Source of the DNA: Devosia sp. XK-2
Lineage (GTDB): Bacteria; Pseudomonadota; Alphaproteobacteria; Rhizobiales; Devosiaceae
Assembly: GCF_037113415.1 (NCBI RefSeq)
Contig: NZ_CP146608.1
Span: 826,501-890,500, forward strand
Length of the DNA: 64,000 nucleotides
Reading direction: 5' to 3'
The first letter of the stretch is position 1, and every line of letters starts with the position of its first letter. Of the stretch, positions 16,434 through 24,933 are shown piece after piece. The notes beneath the pieces were generated by a model. It was not told the origin of the DNA. It ran no database searches and was given only the letters and a program-made list of their open reading frames with translations. The translations under genes were made by a program, and so were the position numbers.

Positions 16434-17474
16434 TCAGCGCGTCGCCAAGGGCATATCGCTGTCGCCCTCGACCAGTTCGAGCGGCACGATTTTGCGCACC
16501 ACTCCAAGCGGATAATGCTCTGCATAAGCCGGCATGGTCGCCAGCAACGCCTCGGCCAGAGTAATCCCAAGATCGCGCAGGGACAGACGGAAACTGGTAA
16601 GCTTGGGTACCAGGAAGTGTGCTTGCGGGCTGTCCCGGCTGATGACGGCGAATTTCTCACCTGGCGTCAGTCCGACCTGGTTGAGTCCATTGTAAAAGCC
16701 TAGAATCATCAATTCGTTGGTCAGGATGAAGCTGGTGGGCTGCTTGGCCGGCGGCATGGCGGCAATGGCATGTGCAATGTCATGGCCGCCACGTTCATTG
16801 GGATGGGCGCGGAAGATCAGATCGGGATCGAAGGCGATTCCGTGCCGGTCCAGGGCCTGCCTGTAAGCGTCGATGAAAACATAACCCAGATTGGTGTCGT
16901 CCAACGGTGCGAAAATGCCAATGCGGCGATGGCCCCTGGCAACCAGCCGGGCGACGCCGACCTGCGCCATGCCCTCGAAATCCAGGTCGAGCCAGGGATG
17001 ACCGGCATCGGTTTCCGACCGGCCAAGAGCAATGAAAGGGATCTTGCGTTCCGCAAGAAAGTCGATGCGGTGATCTTCTCGCTTGGTTGCCGAAATGATC
17101 AGCGCATCGGCGAAACCTCGCGCCACGACGCGCTGCATATAGGCATCGGGATCTTCCTCTGACGAGCAGAGCAGGGCCACGAGATCCAGTTGGTGGCGGG
17201 CAAAGACGGTCTGCACACCATCGAACACGCTCATAAAAAACACATCGCCTTCACCGGTGATTTCCGAGCCGGTCTGCATCATGAAGCCGACGACCCCCGT
17301 GGACCCCTTGCGCAGCGCCCGTCCGGCCTGGTTGGGCACATAACCCATGGCCGAAGCAGCCTCCAATACGCGCTGCCGCGTCTGGTAATTAACATCCGGC
17401 TTGCCATTGAGGGCGCGCGACACCGTGCCGATGGACAGATTGAGATGTTGCGCCAACGCTTTGATGCCGGTCAT
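16434..17474 (-). CDS. LacI family transcriptional regulator
   Basis: A 346-residue regulator. Its helix-turn-helix is IKALAQHLNLSIGTVSRALNGKPDV, followed by the hinge motif YVPNQAGRALRKGSTGVVGF and a sugar-binding core (VARGHRRIGIFAPLDDTNLG near 185; SFILTNELMILGFYNGL near 260). It diverges from the Gfo/Idh/MocA dehydrogenase at 17640. The 165-bp gap holds a promoter with two AAACGTTT-centred palindromes, the classic target of LacI-family proteins, so this protein probably represses the dehydrogenase and itself. The ATG start is the natural one, immediately before the conserved domain. Confidence 0.93.
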   Translation of the reverse strand: MTGIKALAQHLNLSIGTVSRALNGKPDVNYQTRQRVLEAASAMGYVPNQAGRALRKGSTGVVGFMMQTGSEITGEGDVFFMSVFDGVQTVFARHQLDLVALLCSSEEDPDAYMQRVVARGFADALIISATKREDHRIDFLAERKIPFIALGRSETDAGHPWLDLDFEGMAQVGVARLVARGHRRIGIFAPLDDTNLGYVFIDAYRQALDRHGIAFDPDLIFRAHPNERGGHDIAHAIAAMPPAKQPTSFILTNELMILGFYNGLNQVGLTPGEKFAVISRDSPQAHFLVPKLTSFRLSLRDLGITLAEALLATMPAYAEHYPLGVVRKIVPLELVEGDSDMPLATR

Positions 17475-17512
17475 GTTTTACAGTCTTTCCCCACAGGCCG
17501 AGCGGCTTCCGA

Positions 17513-17575
17513 AAACGTTTATGGAATCCTGTTGACAGCCAAAACACGTCAACGATATCGTCGTAAACGTTTACG
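17513..17575. promoter_or_regulatory. Two LacI-family operators flanking a promoter
   Basis: CGTAAACGTTTACG at 17562-17575 is a perfect 14-bp palindrome, and AAACGTTT at 17513-17520 (in GAAAACGTTTATGG) shares its core. Their centres are 52 bp apart, close to five helical turns. The upstream site precedes the -35 and the other follows the -10 of the promoter at 17532-17561. This geometry suits repression by looping or by blocking both promoter ends. The divergent LacI protein at 16434 is the obvious candidate. Confidence 0.7.
17532..17561 (+). promoter_or_regulatory. Candidate promoter of the Gfo/Idh/MocA operon
   Basis: A consensus TTGACA (17532-17537) is followed after 17-18 bases by ATATCG/TATCGT, a weak -10. 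It lies between two LacI-type palindromes and about 80 bp before the TTG start at 17640. Confidence 0.5.
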
Positions 17576-17639
17576 GGACTTTCTGCCCCCAGGCCACACA
17601 AGATGGCAAGGGGCCATCAAAGTCCAGTGGGAGGTCATC

Positions 17640-18674
17640 TTGGTATTCACCGCTGTGCTCGCCGGTTGCGGCGGCATGTCCAAAGGCTGGCTGTCGGCCA
17701 TATCCGACCATCCCTTGCTCAAAGGCAGGGTGAAAATCGTCGGACTGGTGGATCTGGATCCGGCGACGGCCGCCGCGCGGGCTGATGAGTTCGGGCTGGC
17801 AGATGCCGTTATCGGGGCCGATCTGGATGCCGTTCTATCCGAGATCGAACCCCAACTCCTATTCGATGTGGTGGTGCCCTCGGCGCGTGCGGGGCTGGTT
17901 GAAACGGGCTTACGCCACGGTTGCCATGTGCTGACCGAAAAGCCGATGGCAACCTCCTTGCAGGAGGCCAAGGCGATGATCGCTCAGGCGCAGGCCGCCG
18001 GGCGCGTGCACGCTGTCGTCCAGAACCGGCGCTTCATCTCCGGCGTACGCCGCATCCGCCACCTAATCGAAAGCGGGGCGCTGGGCGAGATCACCAGCCT
18101 CAACTGCGATTTTTTCATTGGCGCGCATTTCGGTGGGTTCCGCGAGGAGATGGACAATGTTCTTCTGCTCGATATGGCCATTCATACGCTCGATGCCGCG
18201 CGTTTCATGGCGGGCAGGGCTCCCAAGGCAGTCTATTGCCTCGAAACCAATCCGCGCGGCTCATGGTATCGCCATGGCGCGGCAGCCAATGCCATCTTCG
18301 AGTTCGAGGACGACCTAGTCTTCAACTATCGCGGCTCCTGGTGCGCGGAAGGGGCCAATACCAGTTGGGAAAGCGCCTGGCGCATCATCGGCACCAAAGG
18401 CACGCTGCTATGGGACGGTCATGAGCGCTTCGAGGCTCATGTGGTTGCTGGAGACACAGGTTTCCTTCGTGATCTCAAGGATATCGAGGTTCCGCCACCA
18501 GCCGACGAAGACCAGACACACGGCCACGCCAGCGTCATTGCCGATTTTCTGGCCGCCATCGAAACCGGCCGGACGCCTGAAACGGCCGGCAGCGACAACA
18601 TCAAAAGCCTGGCCATGGTTCTCGCCGCGATTGAGAGCGCGCGAACCAGGCAGCGCGTTTCCATTGCAGTTTGA
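17640..18674 (+). CDS. Gfo/Idh/MocA family NAD(P)-dependent oxidoreductase
   Basis: A 344-residue sugar or polyol dehydrogenase. The Rossmann fold opens at the N-terminus (VLAGCGGMSKGWLSAI) and the family motif TEKPMATSLQEAKAM lies near residue 98. The catalytic region includes DMAIHTLDAARFMAG around 180. I chose the TTG at 17640, five bases after GGGAGG, because the frame runs back past 17190 through the control region and the LacI gene without protein-like content. The next gene, 12 bases away, is a TIM-barrel isomerase; such pairs commonly act together on oxidised sugars or inositols. The specific sugar is unknown. Confidence 0.9.
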   Translation: MVFTAVLAGCGGMSKGWLSAISDHPLLKGRVKIVGLVDLDPATAAARADEFGLADAVIGADLDAVLSEIEPQLLFDVVVPSARAGLVETGLRHGCHVLTEKPMATSLQEAKAMIAQAQAAGRVHAVVQNRRFISGVRRIRHLIESGALGEITSLNCDFFIGAHFGGFREEMDNVLLLDMAIHTLDAARFMAGRAPKAVYCLETNPRGSWYRHGAAANAIFEFEDDLVFNYRGSWCAEGANTSWESAWRIIGTKGTLLWDGHERFEAHVVAGDTGFLRDLKDIEVPPPADEDQTHGHASVIADFLAAIETGRTPETAGSDNIKSLAMVLAAIESARTRQRVSIAV

Positions 18675-18686
18675 GGACTTTTTTGA

Positions 18687-19589
18687 ATGGGCGACCCCGC
18701 AAAATCCATCCGTATCGGCACTATGGTTTCGGCTACGGCCGGAAAAGCAGCGGAGCGCATCGCCGAGATCGCCGATCTGGGCTTTGAAAGCTTTGAGCCT
18801 TTCTTCTGGCAGACCACCAGCGGTCAGGACATTGCCGAACTCGGCAAGCGCTGCAAGGACGCTATCGGCGATCGCGATATCACCATTTCCACCATCGGCA
18901 TGTTTGGAAATCCGCTCGAGGACCAGGAACTGGACCGCCAGACCCTGCAGGGTTGGAAAGACTGCATCGACAATGCCCACCATTTCGGCGCCACCTGCGT
19001 GGCTGGCTTTACCGGACGTGTCCGTGGCAAGCCGCTGACCGACAGTTTGCCCAAATACAAGGAAGTCTGGTCTGAACTGGCTAGGCGTGCGGCCGACAAA
19101 GGCGTTCGCATTGCTTTCGAAAACTGTGCCATGGATGGCAACTGGCAGACCGGCGATTGGAACATTGCCCATAATCCAGACGCCTGGGAGCTGATGTTCA
19201 ACGAGACGCCGGACGATAATATCGGCCTCGAATGGGAGCCTTGCCATCAGATGGTCTATCTGATTGACCCGCTCCCCCAGATCCGCAAATGGGCCCCCAA
19301 GATCTTCCATGTGCACGGCAAGGACGCCACGATCCGCTGGGATGTGATCCGCGAACATGGCATTTTCGGCAAGCATCCGTTTGTGTTCATGCGCACGCCG
19401 GGCTTTGGCGACAGCAATTGGACCGATGTTATTTCCGAACTGCGTCTGGTCGGTTGGTCCGGATCGATCGACATCGAAGGTTGGCACGACCCGGTTTATC
19501 GCGACGCGTTGGAAATGACCGGTCAGATCCATGCCCTCAACCATCTCAAAGCCGCGCGCGGCGGTGAGTATGTAGCTGTCGCGGGATAA
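18687..19589 (+). CDS. Sugar phosphate isomerase/epimerase (xylose isomerase-like TIM barrel)
   Basis: A 300-residue AP endonuclease family 2 TIM barrel. The expected metal ligands are visible: Glu in RIAFENCAMDG (about residue 146), Glu and His in GLEWEPCHQM (about 183), His in IFHVHGKDATIRW (about 213) and Glu in GSIDIEGWHDPVY (about 263). The family interconverts keto and aldo sugars or epimerises them. It sits 12 bases after the Gfo/Idh/MocA gene, so the pair probably catalyses two successive steps on the same sugar. No signal peptide is present, which places it in the cytosol. Confidence 0.9.
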   Translation: MGDPAKSIRIGTMVSATAGKAAERIAEIADLGFESFEPFFWQTTSGQDIAELGKRCKDAIGDRDITISTIGMFGNPLEDQELDRQTLQGWKDCIDNAHHFGATCVAGFTGRVRGKPLTDSLPKYKEVWSELARRAADKGVRIAFENCAMDGNWQTGDWNIAHNPDAWELMFNETPDDNIGLEWEPCHQMVYLIDPLPQIRKWAPKIFHVHGKDATIRWDVIREHGIFGKHPFVFMRTPGFGDSNWTDVISELRLVGWSGSIDIEGWHDPVYRDALEMTGQIHALNHLKAARGGEYVAVAG

Positions 19590-19609
19590 GTATGACTATT
19601 GACTGGTGT

Positions 19610-19627
19610 TGAGAAACCGTTTTATCA
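19610..19627. promoter_or_regulatory. Imperfect 18-bp LacI-type operator
   Basis: TGAGAAACCGTTTTATCA matches its reverse complement at 14 of 18 positions and has the central CG of LacI-family sites. It lies 22 bases before the TTG start of the LacI gene at 19650. A second GAGAAAAGGGTTTTCC element follows at 19632-19647. Autoregulation is the simplest reading. Confidence 0.45.
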
Positions 19628-19649
19628 AATGTGAGAAAAGGGTTTTCCT

Positions 19650-20705
19650 TTGAGGTACGAGGACGTGGCAAAAGCTGAGCGCATCCGCATCTACGATGTC
19701 GCCCGTGTTGCTGGCGTCAGCGTCGCTACGGCCTCAAAGGCGCTTAATGATACGGGTCGTATGACCGAGCAGACCCGGACCCGCGTCAAGCAGACGGCGG
19801 CGGCGCTGGGCTTCCGGCCCAATGCCATGGCCCGGGCACTCACCCAGCAGCGCAGCTTTGCCATCGGCCTTCTCACCAATGACACCTATGGTCGCTTCAC
19901 GCTGCCGGTCATGGCGGGCATTTCCGAGGCGCTGGTCGATGAAGGCGTCTCGGTTTTCCTTTGCGGCATCGAGGATGACGCTGCGCTGGCCAAGCTACAT
20001 GTCGACGCCATGCTCGACAAACAGGTCGACGGCATCATCGCCACCGGCAAACGTATTGACCGGCGCCTGCCGGTGGATCTGTCTCATCTGCCTATTCCTG
20101 TGGTCTATGCTTTTACCGAAGGGCCCGAGGATGCGGTAACCCTGGTTTCCGACGATGCGGAGGGCGCGCGGGAAGCCTGCGAGTGGCTGCTGCAGCTGGG
20201 ACGAACCCACCTCGCTCACATTACCGGCCCCGAGGCATTCGCCTCTGTGACGGCCCGCGCTGCCGCCTTCCACGCCGTCGCCGGGGCCGGCCGGCCCGTT
20301 TTGCATGGTCCCTGGTCCGAGGCTTGGGGGCATGAGGCCGTCGCCAGGCTCTGGTCTTCGAACGATCTGCCCCCCGATGCCATCTTCTGCGGCAATGATC
20401 AGATCGCCCGGGGCGTCGTTGACGCGCTCCGCGAGCGCGGCATCGCCGTGCCGGGGGATGTCTCGGTAATCGGTTTCGACAATTGGGAGATCGTGGCGGC
20501 GGCAACGCGTCCGCCGCTGACCACTGTCGATATGAATCTTAAGGAACTCGGCCGCGAAGCGGGCCGCCTGATCCTGGCTCTTGCCGAAGGCAAGTCAGCC
20601 GAACCAGGCATTCGCGCGCTGCCCTGCAAGCTCGTGGTGCGTCAGTCCTGCGGCGGCGACATGTTCGCTGGTCGCGAAAAGGGAGTGGCGCTTCAGGAGA
20701 GTTGA
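19650..20705 (+). CDS. LacI family transcriptional regulator
   Basis: About 351 residues, with helix-turn-helix IYDVARVAGVSVATASKALNDTG and hinge FRPNAMARALTQQ, then a sugar-binding domain (IGLLTNDTYGRFTLPVMAGI, FCGNDQIARGVVDALRERG, VIGFDNWEIV). It is very similar throughout to the LacI protein at 15301, including the NDxxGRFT motif. The start is uncertain: TTG at 19650 or GTG at 19665, the latter with GAGG nine bases upstream. It sits directly before the binding-protein operon at 20816, which it probably controls. Operator-like sequence lies at 19610-19647. Confidence 0.92.
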   Translation: MRYEDVAKAERIRIYDVARVAGVSVATASKALNDTGRMTEQTRTRVKQTAAALGFRPNAMARALTQQRSFAIGLLTNDTYGRFTLPVMAGISEALVDEGVSVFLCGIEDDAALAKLHVDAMLDKQVDGIIATGKRIDRRLPVDLSHLPIPVVYAFTEGPEDAVTLVSDDAEGAREACEWLLQLGRTHLAHITGPEAFASVTARAAAFHAVAGAGRPVLHGPWSEAWGHEAVARLWSSNDLPPDAIFCGNDQIARGVVDALRERGIAVPGDVSVIGFDNWEIVAAATRPPLTTVDMNLKELGREAGRLILALAEGKSAEPGIRALPCKLVVRQSCGGDMFAGREKGVALQES

Positions 20706-20815
20706 GATGCTGCCACGGGCGTTTGCACCGCCCATGGCAGCGAGGAAGGGCCGCAAGGGAAAGAGGAAACCCGAGCGGCAAGAGCGCGGCCCGAGGGCCG
20801 CAAAGGGAGGATATA

Positions 20816-22039
20816 ATGCAGTTTGTTAAACTCGGTCTATTCGCGAGCCTGGCGGCGAGCGCATTGGTCGCAGCCACGCCCGTTCAGGCCCAGGTGACGC
20901 TCAAGGTCTGGTCCATCGATGGCAATGACCGCCCGGGCATCGCCGATACCTTCTCCAAGGAATTCGACGAGGCCAATGACGATATCGTCGTGGAATATCG
21001 GTACATTCCATTCGACGAATTGGTGAATGAAACGCTGCGCGCCTTTGCCACTGGCAATGCGCCCGACATCGTTTCATTCGACAATCCCGACTTTGCTCTG
21101 TTCTCGTCGCGCGGTGCCATGCTCGACATTACCGACCGGGTCGCCAATTCCGAGATCATCGGCAAGGCTGAATATTTCCAGGGCCCGCTTAATTCGGTGA
21201 CCTGGGATGGCAAGCTCTATGGTGTGCCGAAATATACCGACACTATCGGCATCTTCTATAACAAGGATCTCATGGCCGCCGCAGGCCTCACCGAGCCGCC
21301 GACTACCTGGGCCGAAGTGGCCGAATATGCGGAAAAGCTCACCGATCCGGCCAACAACGTCTATGGCGTTACCTTCTCGGCCCGCGCCGGCGAAGAAGGC
21401 ACGTTCCAGTTCCTGCCCATCATCCAGATGTCGGGTGGCGACGCCAATAAGGTCAACACCGAGGGCGCTGCTGAAGTACTCGACCTGTGGAAGACCATTA
21501 TTGACAATGGCTGGGCCTCGCGTGACGTCCTTAGCCTTGGTCAGTGGGATTCGACCGGTGTGTTCAACTCCGGCAATGCCGCGATGGCCGTTTCCGGCCC
21601 GTGGGAAATCGACCGCATGCTCGAAGACGCCGACTTCGACTGGGGCGTAGCGCTGCTGCCCACCATTACCGAAGGTGGCGAACGGTCCTCGGCGCTGGGT
21701 GGCTTTAACTGGGGCATCATGGCCAGCACTCAGCATCCGGATGAAGCTTTCCGCCTGCTCGAATATTATGTGAGCCAGGAAGATCGCCTGTTCCCTGAAT
21801 TCGGCAACCTGCCGGCACGTGGCGATATCGAGCTGCCCGCCACCGGCATTGAAAAGAAAGACGCTGCGCTCAAGGTCTTCCAGGAGCAGTTGCAATATGC
21901 ACAGCCGCGCGGTCCGCATCCGGAATGGCAGAAGATCTCCAAAGCCATCTATGATGCGATGCAGCAAGCCTTGACCGGTCAGATGTCTGCCATGGACGCC
22001 CTGAACCAGGCTCAGGCCACGATCGACACCATTTACTGA
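20816..22039 (+). CDS. Sugar ABC transporter substrate-binding protein (CUT1, SBP family 1)
   Basis: A 407-residue periplasmic protein. The start at 20816 follows GGGAGG by five bases and opens a signal peptide (MQFVKLGLFASLAASALVAA, ending VQAQ). The frame is open further upstream but without protein character. Family landmarks include VTLKVWSIDGNDRPGI, FATGNAPDIVSFDNPDFALF near residue 80 and AMAVSGPWEIDRML near 260. It captures an oligosaccharide or polyol for the permeases and UgpC-type ATPase that follow. With a cytosolic GH127 enzyme nearby, an arabinose-containing oligosaccharide is possible but unproven. Confidence 0.93.
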   Translation: MQFVKLGLFASLAASALVAATPVQAQVTLKVWSIDGNDRPGIADTFSKEFDEANDDIVVEYRYIPFDELVNETLRAFATGNAPDIVSFDNPDFALFSSRGAMLDITDRVANSEIIGKAEYFQGPLNSVTWDGKLYGVPKYTDTIGIFYNKDLMAAAGLTEPPTTWAEVAEYAEKLTDPANNVYGVTFSARAGEEGTFQFLPIIQMSGGDANKVNTEGAAEVLDLWKTIIDNGWASRDVLSLGQWDSTGVFNSGNAAMAVSGPWEIDRMLEDADFDWGVALLPTITEGGERSSALGGFNWGIMASTQHPDEAFRLLEYYVSQEDRLFPEFGNLPARGDIELPATGIEKKDAALKVFQEQLQYAQPRGPHPEWQKISKAIYDAMQQALTGQMSAMDALNQAQATIDTIY

Positions 22040-22056
22040 TCCGTCCTCCCGACTGG

Positions 22057-22080
22057 CTGGCCGGGGCTCGCTCCGGCCAG
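22057..22080 (+). other. Stem-loop between binding-protein and permease genes
   Basis: CTGGCCGG pairs with CCGGCCAG, with two further inner pairs and a CTCG loop, 17 bases after the binding-protein stop. A short CATTTTCC follows. It could act as a weak terminator or an mRNA end protector, lowering permease expression relative to the binding protein. Confidence 0.6.
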
Positions 22081-22107
22081 CATTTTCCAACCCTATTGGA
22101 GAGTACG

Positions 22108-23010
22108 GTGTCGCGAATTCTCAATGCCCTGCGCGATGGAGTGGGATTTGATATCCTGCTGGTCGGTGCAGCCCTCATCTTCCTGCTCGCCCTGGCTGGG
22201 GCGCCGCTGCTCTATAATGTGCTGATGAGCTTCCAGCAGGTCGACATGTTCACCCTGGGTGCGCTCTTCCGGCCCTTTGTCGGCTTCGACAACTATGTCG
22301 CGGTGGTGCGGCAGCCTGAATTCTGGCTCGTTACGCGCAACACCTTCATCTTCGTCTTTGGGTCCATGGCTGGGCAATTCGTGCTTGGTTTTGCCCTGGC
22401 CCTGTTTTTTGCGCAGCGCTTTCCCGGCGCGGCAACCATTCGCGGCCTGTTTCTGGTGTCCTGGGTCATGCCCGGCCTCGTGGTCGGCGCCATCTGGAGC
22501 TGGATTTTGGCCGGTGACTTTGGCGTGCTCAACGTTATCCTTAAGACCTTCGGCATCATCGACACCAATATCTTCTGGAAGTCGGATCCGAATTTCTCCA
22601 TCTGGGCGGTCGTGATCGCCAATATCTGGCTCGGCCTGGCCTTCAACATGTTGCTGTTGTCCGTCGGACTGGCTGCCATTCCGCGCGACCTTTACGAGGC
22701 CGCCGAACTCGATGGCGCCAACGCTTTCCAGCGCTTCTGGACCATTACCCTGCCCATGATGCGCTCAACCATTGGCGCTGTGCTGTCTCTGGGTCTTATC
22801 GGCACCCTGCAGCAATTCGACCTGTTTCCAGCGCTCACCGAAGGCGGGCCGGCCAATACGTCCAACGTGGCCGGGTTCTGGTCCTGGCAGCTGAGCTTCC
22901 AGCTCTACGATTTCGCCAAGGGCGCGACCGTGTCGGTCATGATGTTCCTGCTCGTTCTGTTTGCCTCGGTCGTCTATGTGCGATCGACCCGTCATGAGGT
23001 GCGCGGATGA
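22108..23010 (+). CDS. Sugar ABC transporter permease (MalF/UgpA type)
   Basis: A 300-residue inner-membrane permease. I chose GTG at 22108, preceded by GGAGAG, over the TTG at 22096 that lies in the ribosome binding site. About six transmembrane segments are visible. The coupling loop is YEAAELDGANAFQRFWTITLP near residue 200, the EAA motif of the CUT1 family, followed by TEGGPANTSNVAGFWSWQLSF. It forms a heterodimer with the MalG-type protein encoded next; its stop overlaps that ATG by four bases. Substrate is the same as that of the upstream binding protein. Confidence 0.93.
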   Translation: MSRILNALRDGVGFDILLVGAALIFLLALAGAPLLYNVLMSFQQVDMFTLGALFRPFVGFDNYVAVVRQPEFWLVTRNTFIFVFGSMAGQFVLGFALALFFAQRFPGAATIRGLFLVSWVMPGLVVGAIWSWILAGDFGVLNVILKTFGIIDTNIFWKSDPNFSIWAVVIANIWLGLAFNMLLLSVGLAAIPRDLYEAAELDGANAFQRFWTITLPMMRSTIGAVLSLGLIGTLQQFDLFPALTEGGPANTSNVAGFWSWQLSFQLYDFAKGATVSVMMFLLVLFASVVYVRSTRHEVRG

Positions 23011-23834
23011 CCAAGCCCTATACTCCTTGGTTCCTGCTGGCCGTGGCGCTGGCCCTGGCGGCGGTCTACCTGTTTCCGCTCTACTGGATGTATGTCACCA
23101 GCCTCAAGGGCAGCTCGGAGATCTTCGCCAATCCACCAACCTTCTGGCCGCGTGATCCCGACACGTCCGTTTATCCCGAGGTCTGGGCGCGGCGCACCAT
23201 GCCGGTCTATCTCTGGAACTCGGTTGTTATCGCCTCGGGCGTCACGGCCATCACCGTGATCCTGGGCACTGGTTGCGCCTATGTGCTGGCACGTTACCGC
23301 AATGTCTGGATCGATATCGGCCTGTTCTGCGTGCTCATGCTCCAGGTTCTGCCGGCGTCTGTGATGGTCACGCCGCTCTTTGTGGGTTTCAACCAGGTTG
23401 GCCTGCTCAGCTATCCCCGTACCGCGGTGGTGCTGGCGGCGGCGGCCAAGGCCATGCCCTTTTTCGTGGTTCTGGTGCGTGCGACGTTTATGAGCGTGCC
23501 GCGTGAACTGGAAGAGGCCGCACTTGTCGACGGCAACTCGCGCATCGGGGCCTTCTTCTCCATCGTCCTGCCGCTGGCGCGGAACGGCATTCTCGTCTGC
23601 GCCATCCTGACCTTCATGAGCGCCTTTGGCGAGTACATCTACTCCAAGTCGATCATCCAGAGTCCCAACTTGCAGCCCGCCAGCGTTGGTCTGTCTGGCT
23701 TCCTCGGTCCCAATTCCAGCGACTGGAGCGGCATCATGGCCTATTCGGCCATCTACGTGACACCGATCCTGGCCGCCTTTGTCATCCTGCAGCGCCGCAT
23801 CGTATCCGGCCTAACTTCGGGAGCCCTCAAATGA
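23007..23834 (+). CDS. Sugar ABC transporter permease (MalG/UgpE type)
   Basis: A 275-residue permease with six predicted membrane segments. The EAA loop is ELEEAALVDGNSRIGAFFSIVLPLARNGI near residues 168-195. The N-terminus (PWFLLAVALALAAVYLFPLYW) is the usual first segment, and the ending RIVSGLTSGALK is typical of MalG-type subunits. Four-base overlaps on both sides (with the MalF-type gene and with the ATPase) show a tightly coupled operon. Confidence 0.93.
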   Translation: MTKPYTPWFLLAVALALAAVYLFPLYWMYVTSLKGSSEIFANPPTFWPRDPDTSVYPEVWARRTMPVYLWNSVVIASGVTAITVILGTGCAYVLARYRNVWIDIGLFCVLMLQVLPASVMVTPLFVGFNQVGLLSYPRTAVVLAAAAKAMPFFVVLVRATFMSVPRELEEAALVDGNSRIGAFFSIVLPLARNGILVCAILTFMSAFGEYIYSKSIIQSPNLQPASVGLSGFLGPNSSDWSGIMAYSAIYVTPILAAFVILQRRIVSGLTSGALK

Positions 23835-24904
23835 GTGCCCAACCGCAGATCGAACTCGTCGCTATCGACAAACACTACGGCAATTTCCACGCCCTTAAAA
23901 ATATCGACCTCGTTATCCCCAAGGGCCAGTTCGTGGCGCTGGTCGGCCCCTCGGGCTGTGGCAAGTCTACCCTCCTGCGCTCCCTGGCGGGGCTGGAAAG
24001 CATTACCGGCGGTACCATGAAGATTGCCGGTGAGGTCATGAACGGCGTACCGCCGCGCAAGCGCGACGTGGCCATGGTCTTCCAGTCCTATGCGCTCTAC
24101 CCGCATATGACCGTGGAGCAGAATCTCACCTATTCCCTGCGCCTCAAGCGCGTCCCCAGGGGCGAGGCGAAAAAGGCCGCGGACGAGGTCGCCAAAACGA
24201 TCGGCCTGCAGCAATTGATGCATCGCTATCCGCGCGAGCTATCAGGCGGCCAGCGCCAGCGCGTGGCCATGGGCCGGGCAATCATTCGGCACCCCAAGGC
24301 CTTTCTCTTCGACGAACCATTGTCCAACCTCGATGCCGCGCTGCGCGTCCACATGCGCAAGGAAATCCGCGCGCTGCATGATCGGCTCGGCGCGACGTCC
24401 GTCTATGTGACCCATGACCAGATCGAAGCCATGACCATGGCCGACCATGTTGTGGTCATGCGCGATGGCGTGATCGAGCAGCAGGGTAGCCCGCTCGAGC
24501 TTTACGACAGCCCCGCCACGCGCTTCGTTGGCGGCTTTATCGGCTCGCCGGCCATGAACTTCATCTCCGGAACCATCGCGGCCGACGGCCGGAGCATCCT
24601 GCTCGATATGCAGGATACCGGCGCCTTGCCAATTGGCAGGCAGTTGGAGCCGGGACGGAAGGTGATTGTGGGGCTGCGCCCAGAGCACATTGAGGTGGGC
24701 ACCGGCGCGACGGGGCAGATTAGTCAGCCTGTGGCGGTGGTGGAATCGACCGGCTCGCTCACATATCTGACCACGGGCGCTACGCCGGAATTGACAGTCG
24801 TCATCACTGGCCGCAGTGACATCAAGGCCGGTGACCGGGTCGGTCTCTCCATCGCGCCCGAGCGCGTCCACCTGTTTGATGCCGAGACCGAGCGCGCTGT
24901 CTGA
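23831..24904 (+). CDS. ugpC: Sugar ABC transporter ATP-binding protein, UgpC/MsmK type
   Basis: A 357-residue ATPase with Walker A GPSGCGKS near residue 38, Q-loop VFQSYALYPHMTV, signature [15 protein letters not shown], Walker B AFLFDEPLSNLDAAL and switch VTHDQIEAMTM. A C-terminal regulatory OB-fold (TOBE-like) spans about 240-357, with VGLRPEHIEVG. This is the promiscuous CUT1 ATPase class, named UgpC by similarity only. It is the only such ATPase in the window, while a second CUT1 importer (26778-29843) lacks one, so it may energise both. It is the last gene of its operon and converges with the TIM-barrel gene at 24934. Confidence 0.9.
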   Translation: MSAQPQIELVAIDKHYGNFHALKNIDLVIPKGQFVALVGPSGCGKSTLLRSLAGLESITGGTMKIAGEVMNGVPPRKRDVAMVFQSYALYPHMTVEQNLTYSLRLKRVPRGEAKKAADEVAKTIGLQQLMHRYPRELSGGQRQRVAMGRAIIRHPKAFLFDEPLSNLDAALRVHMRKEIRALHDRLGATSVYVTHDQIEAMTMADHVVVMRDGVIEQQGSPLELYDSPATRFVGGFIGSPAMNFISGTIAADGRSILLDMQDTGALPIGRQLEPGRKVIVGLRPEHIEVGTGATGQISQPVAVVESTGSLTYLTTGATPELTVVITGRSDIKAGDRVGLSIAPERVHLFDAETERAV

Positions 24905-24933
24905 TCTGATCGGTTTGGGGGCGCATGCCGGAT

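Noticed and set aside
17190..17639. N-terminal extension of the Gfo/Idh/MocA protein
   Set aside because: It covers the LacI gene in antisense, the operators and the promoter; the Rossmann motif starts only after 17640.
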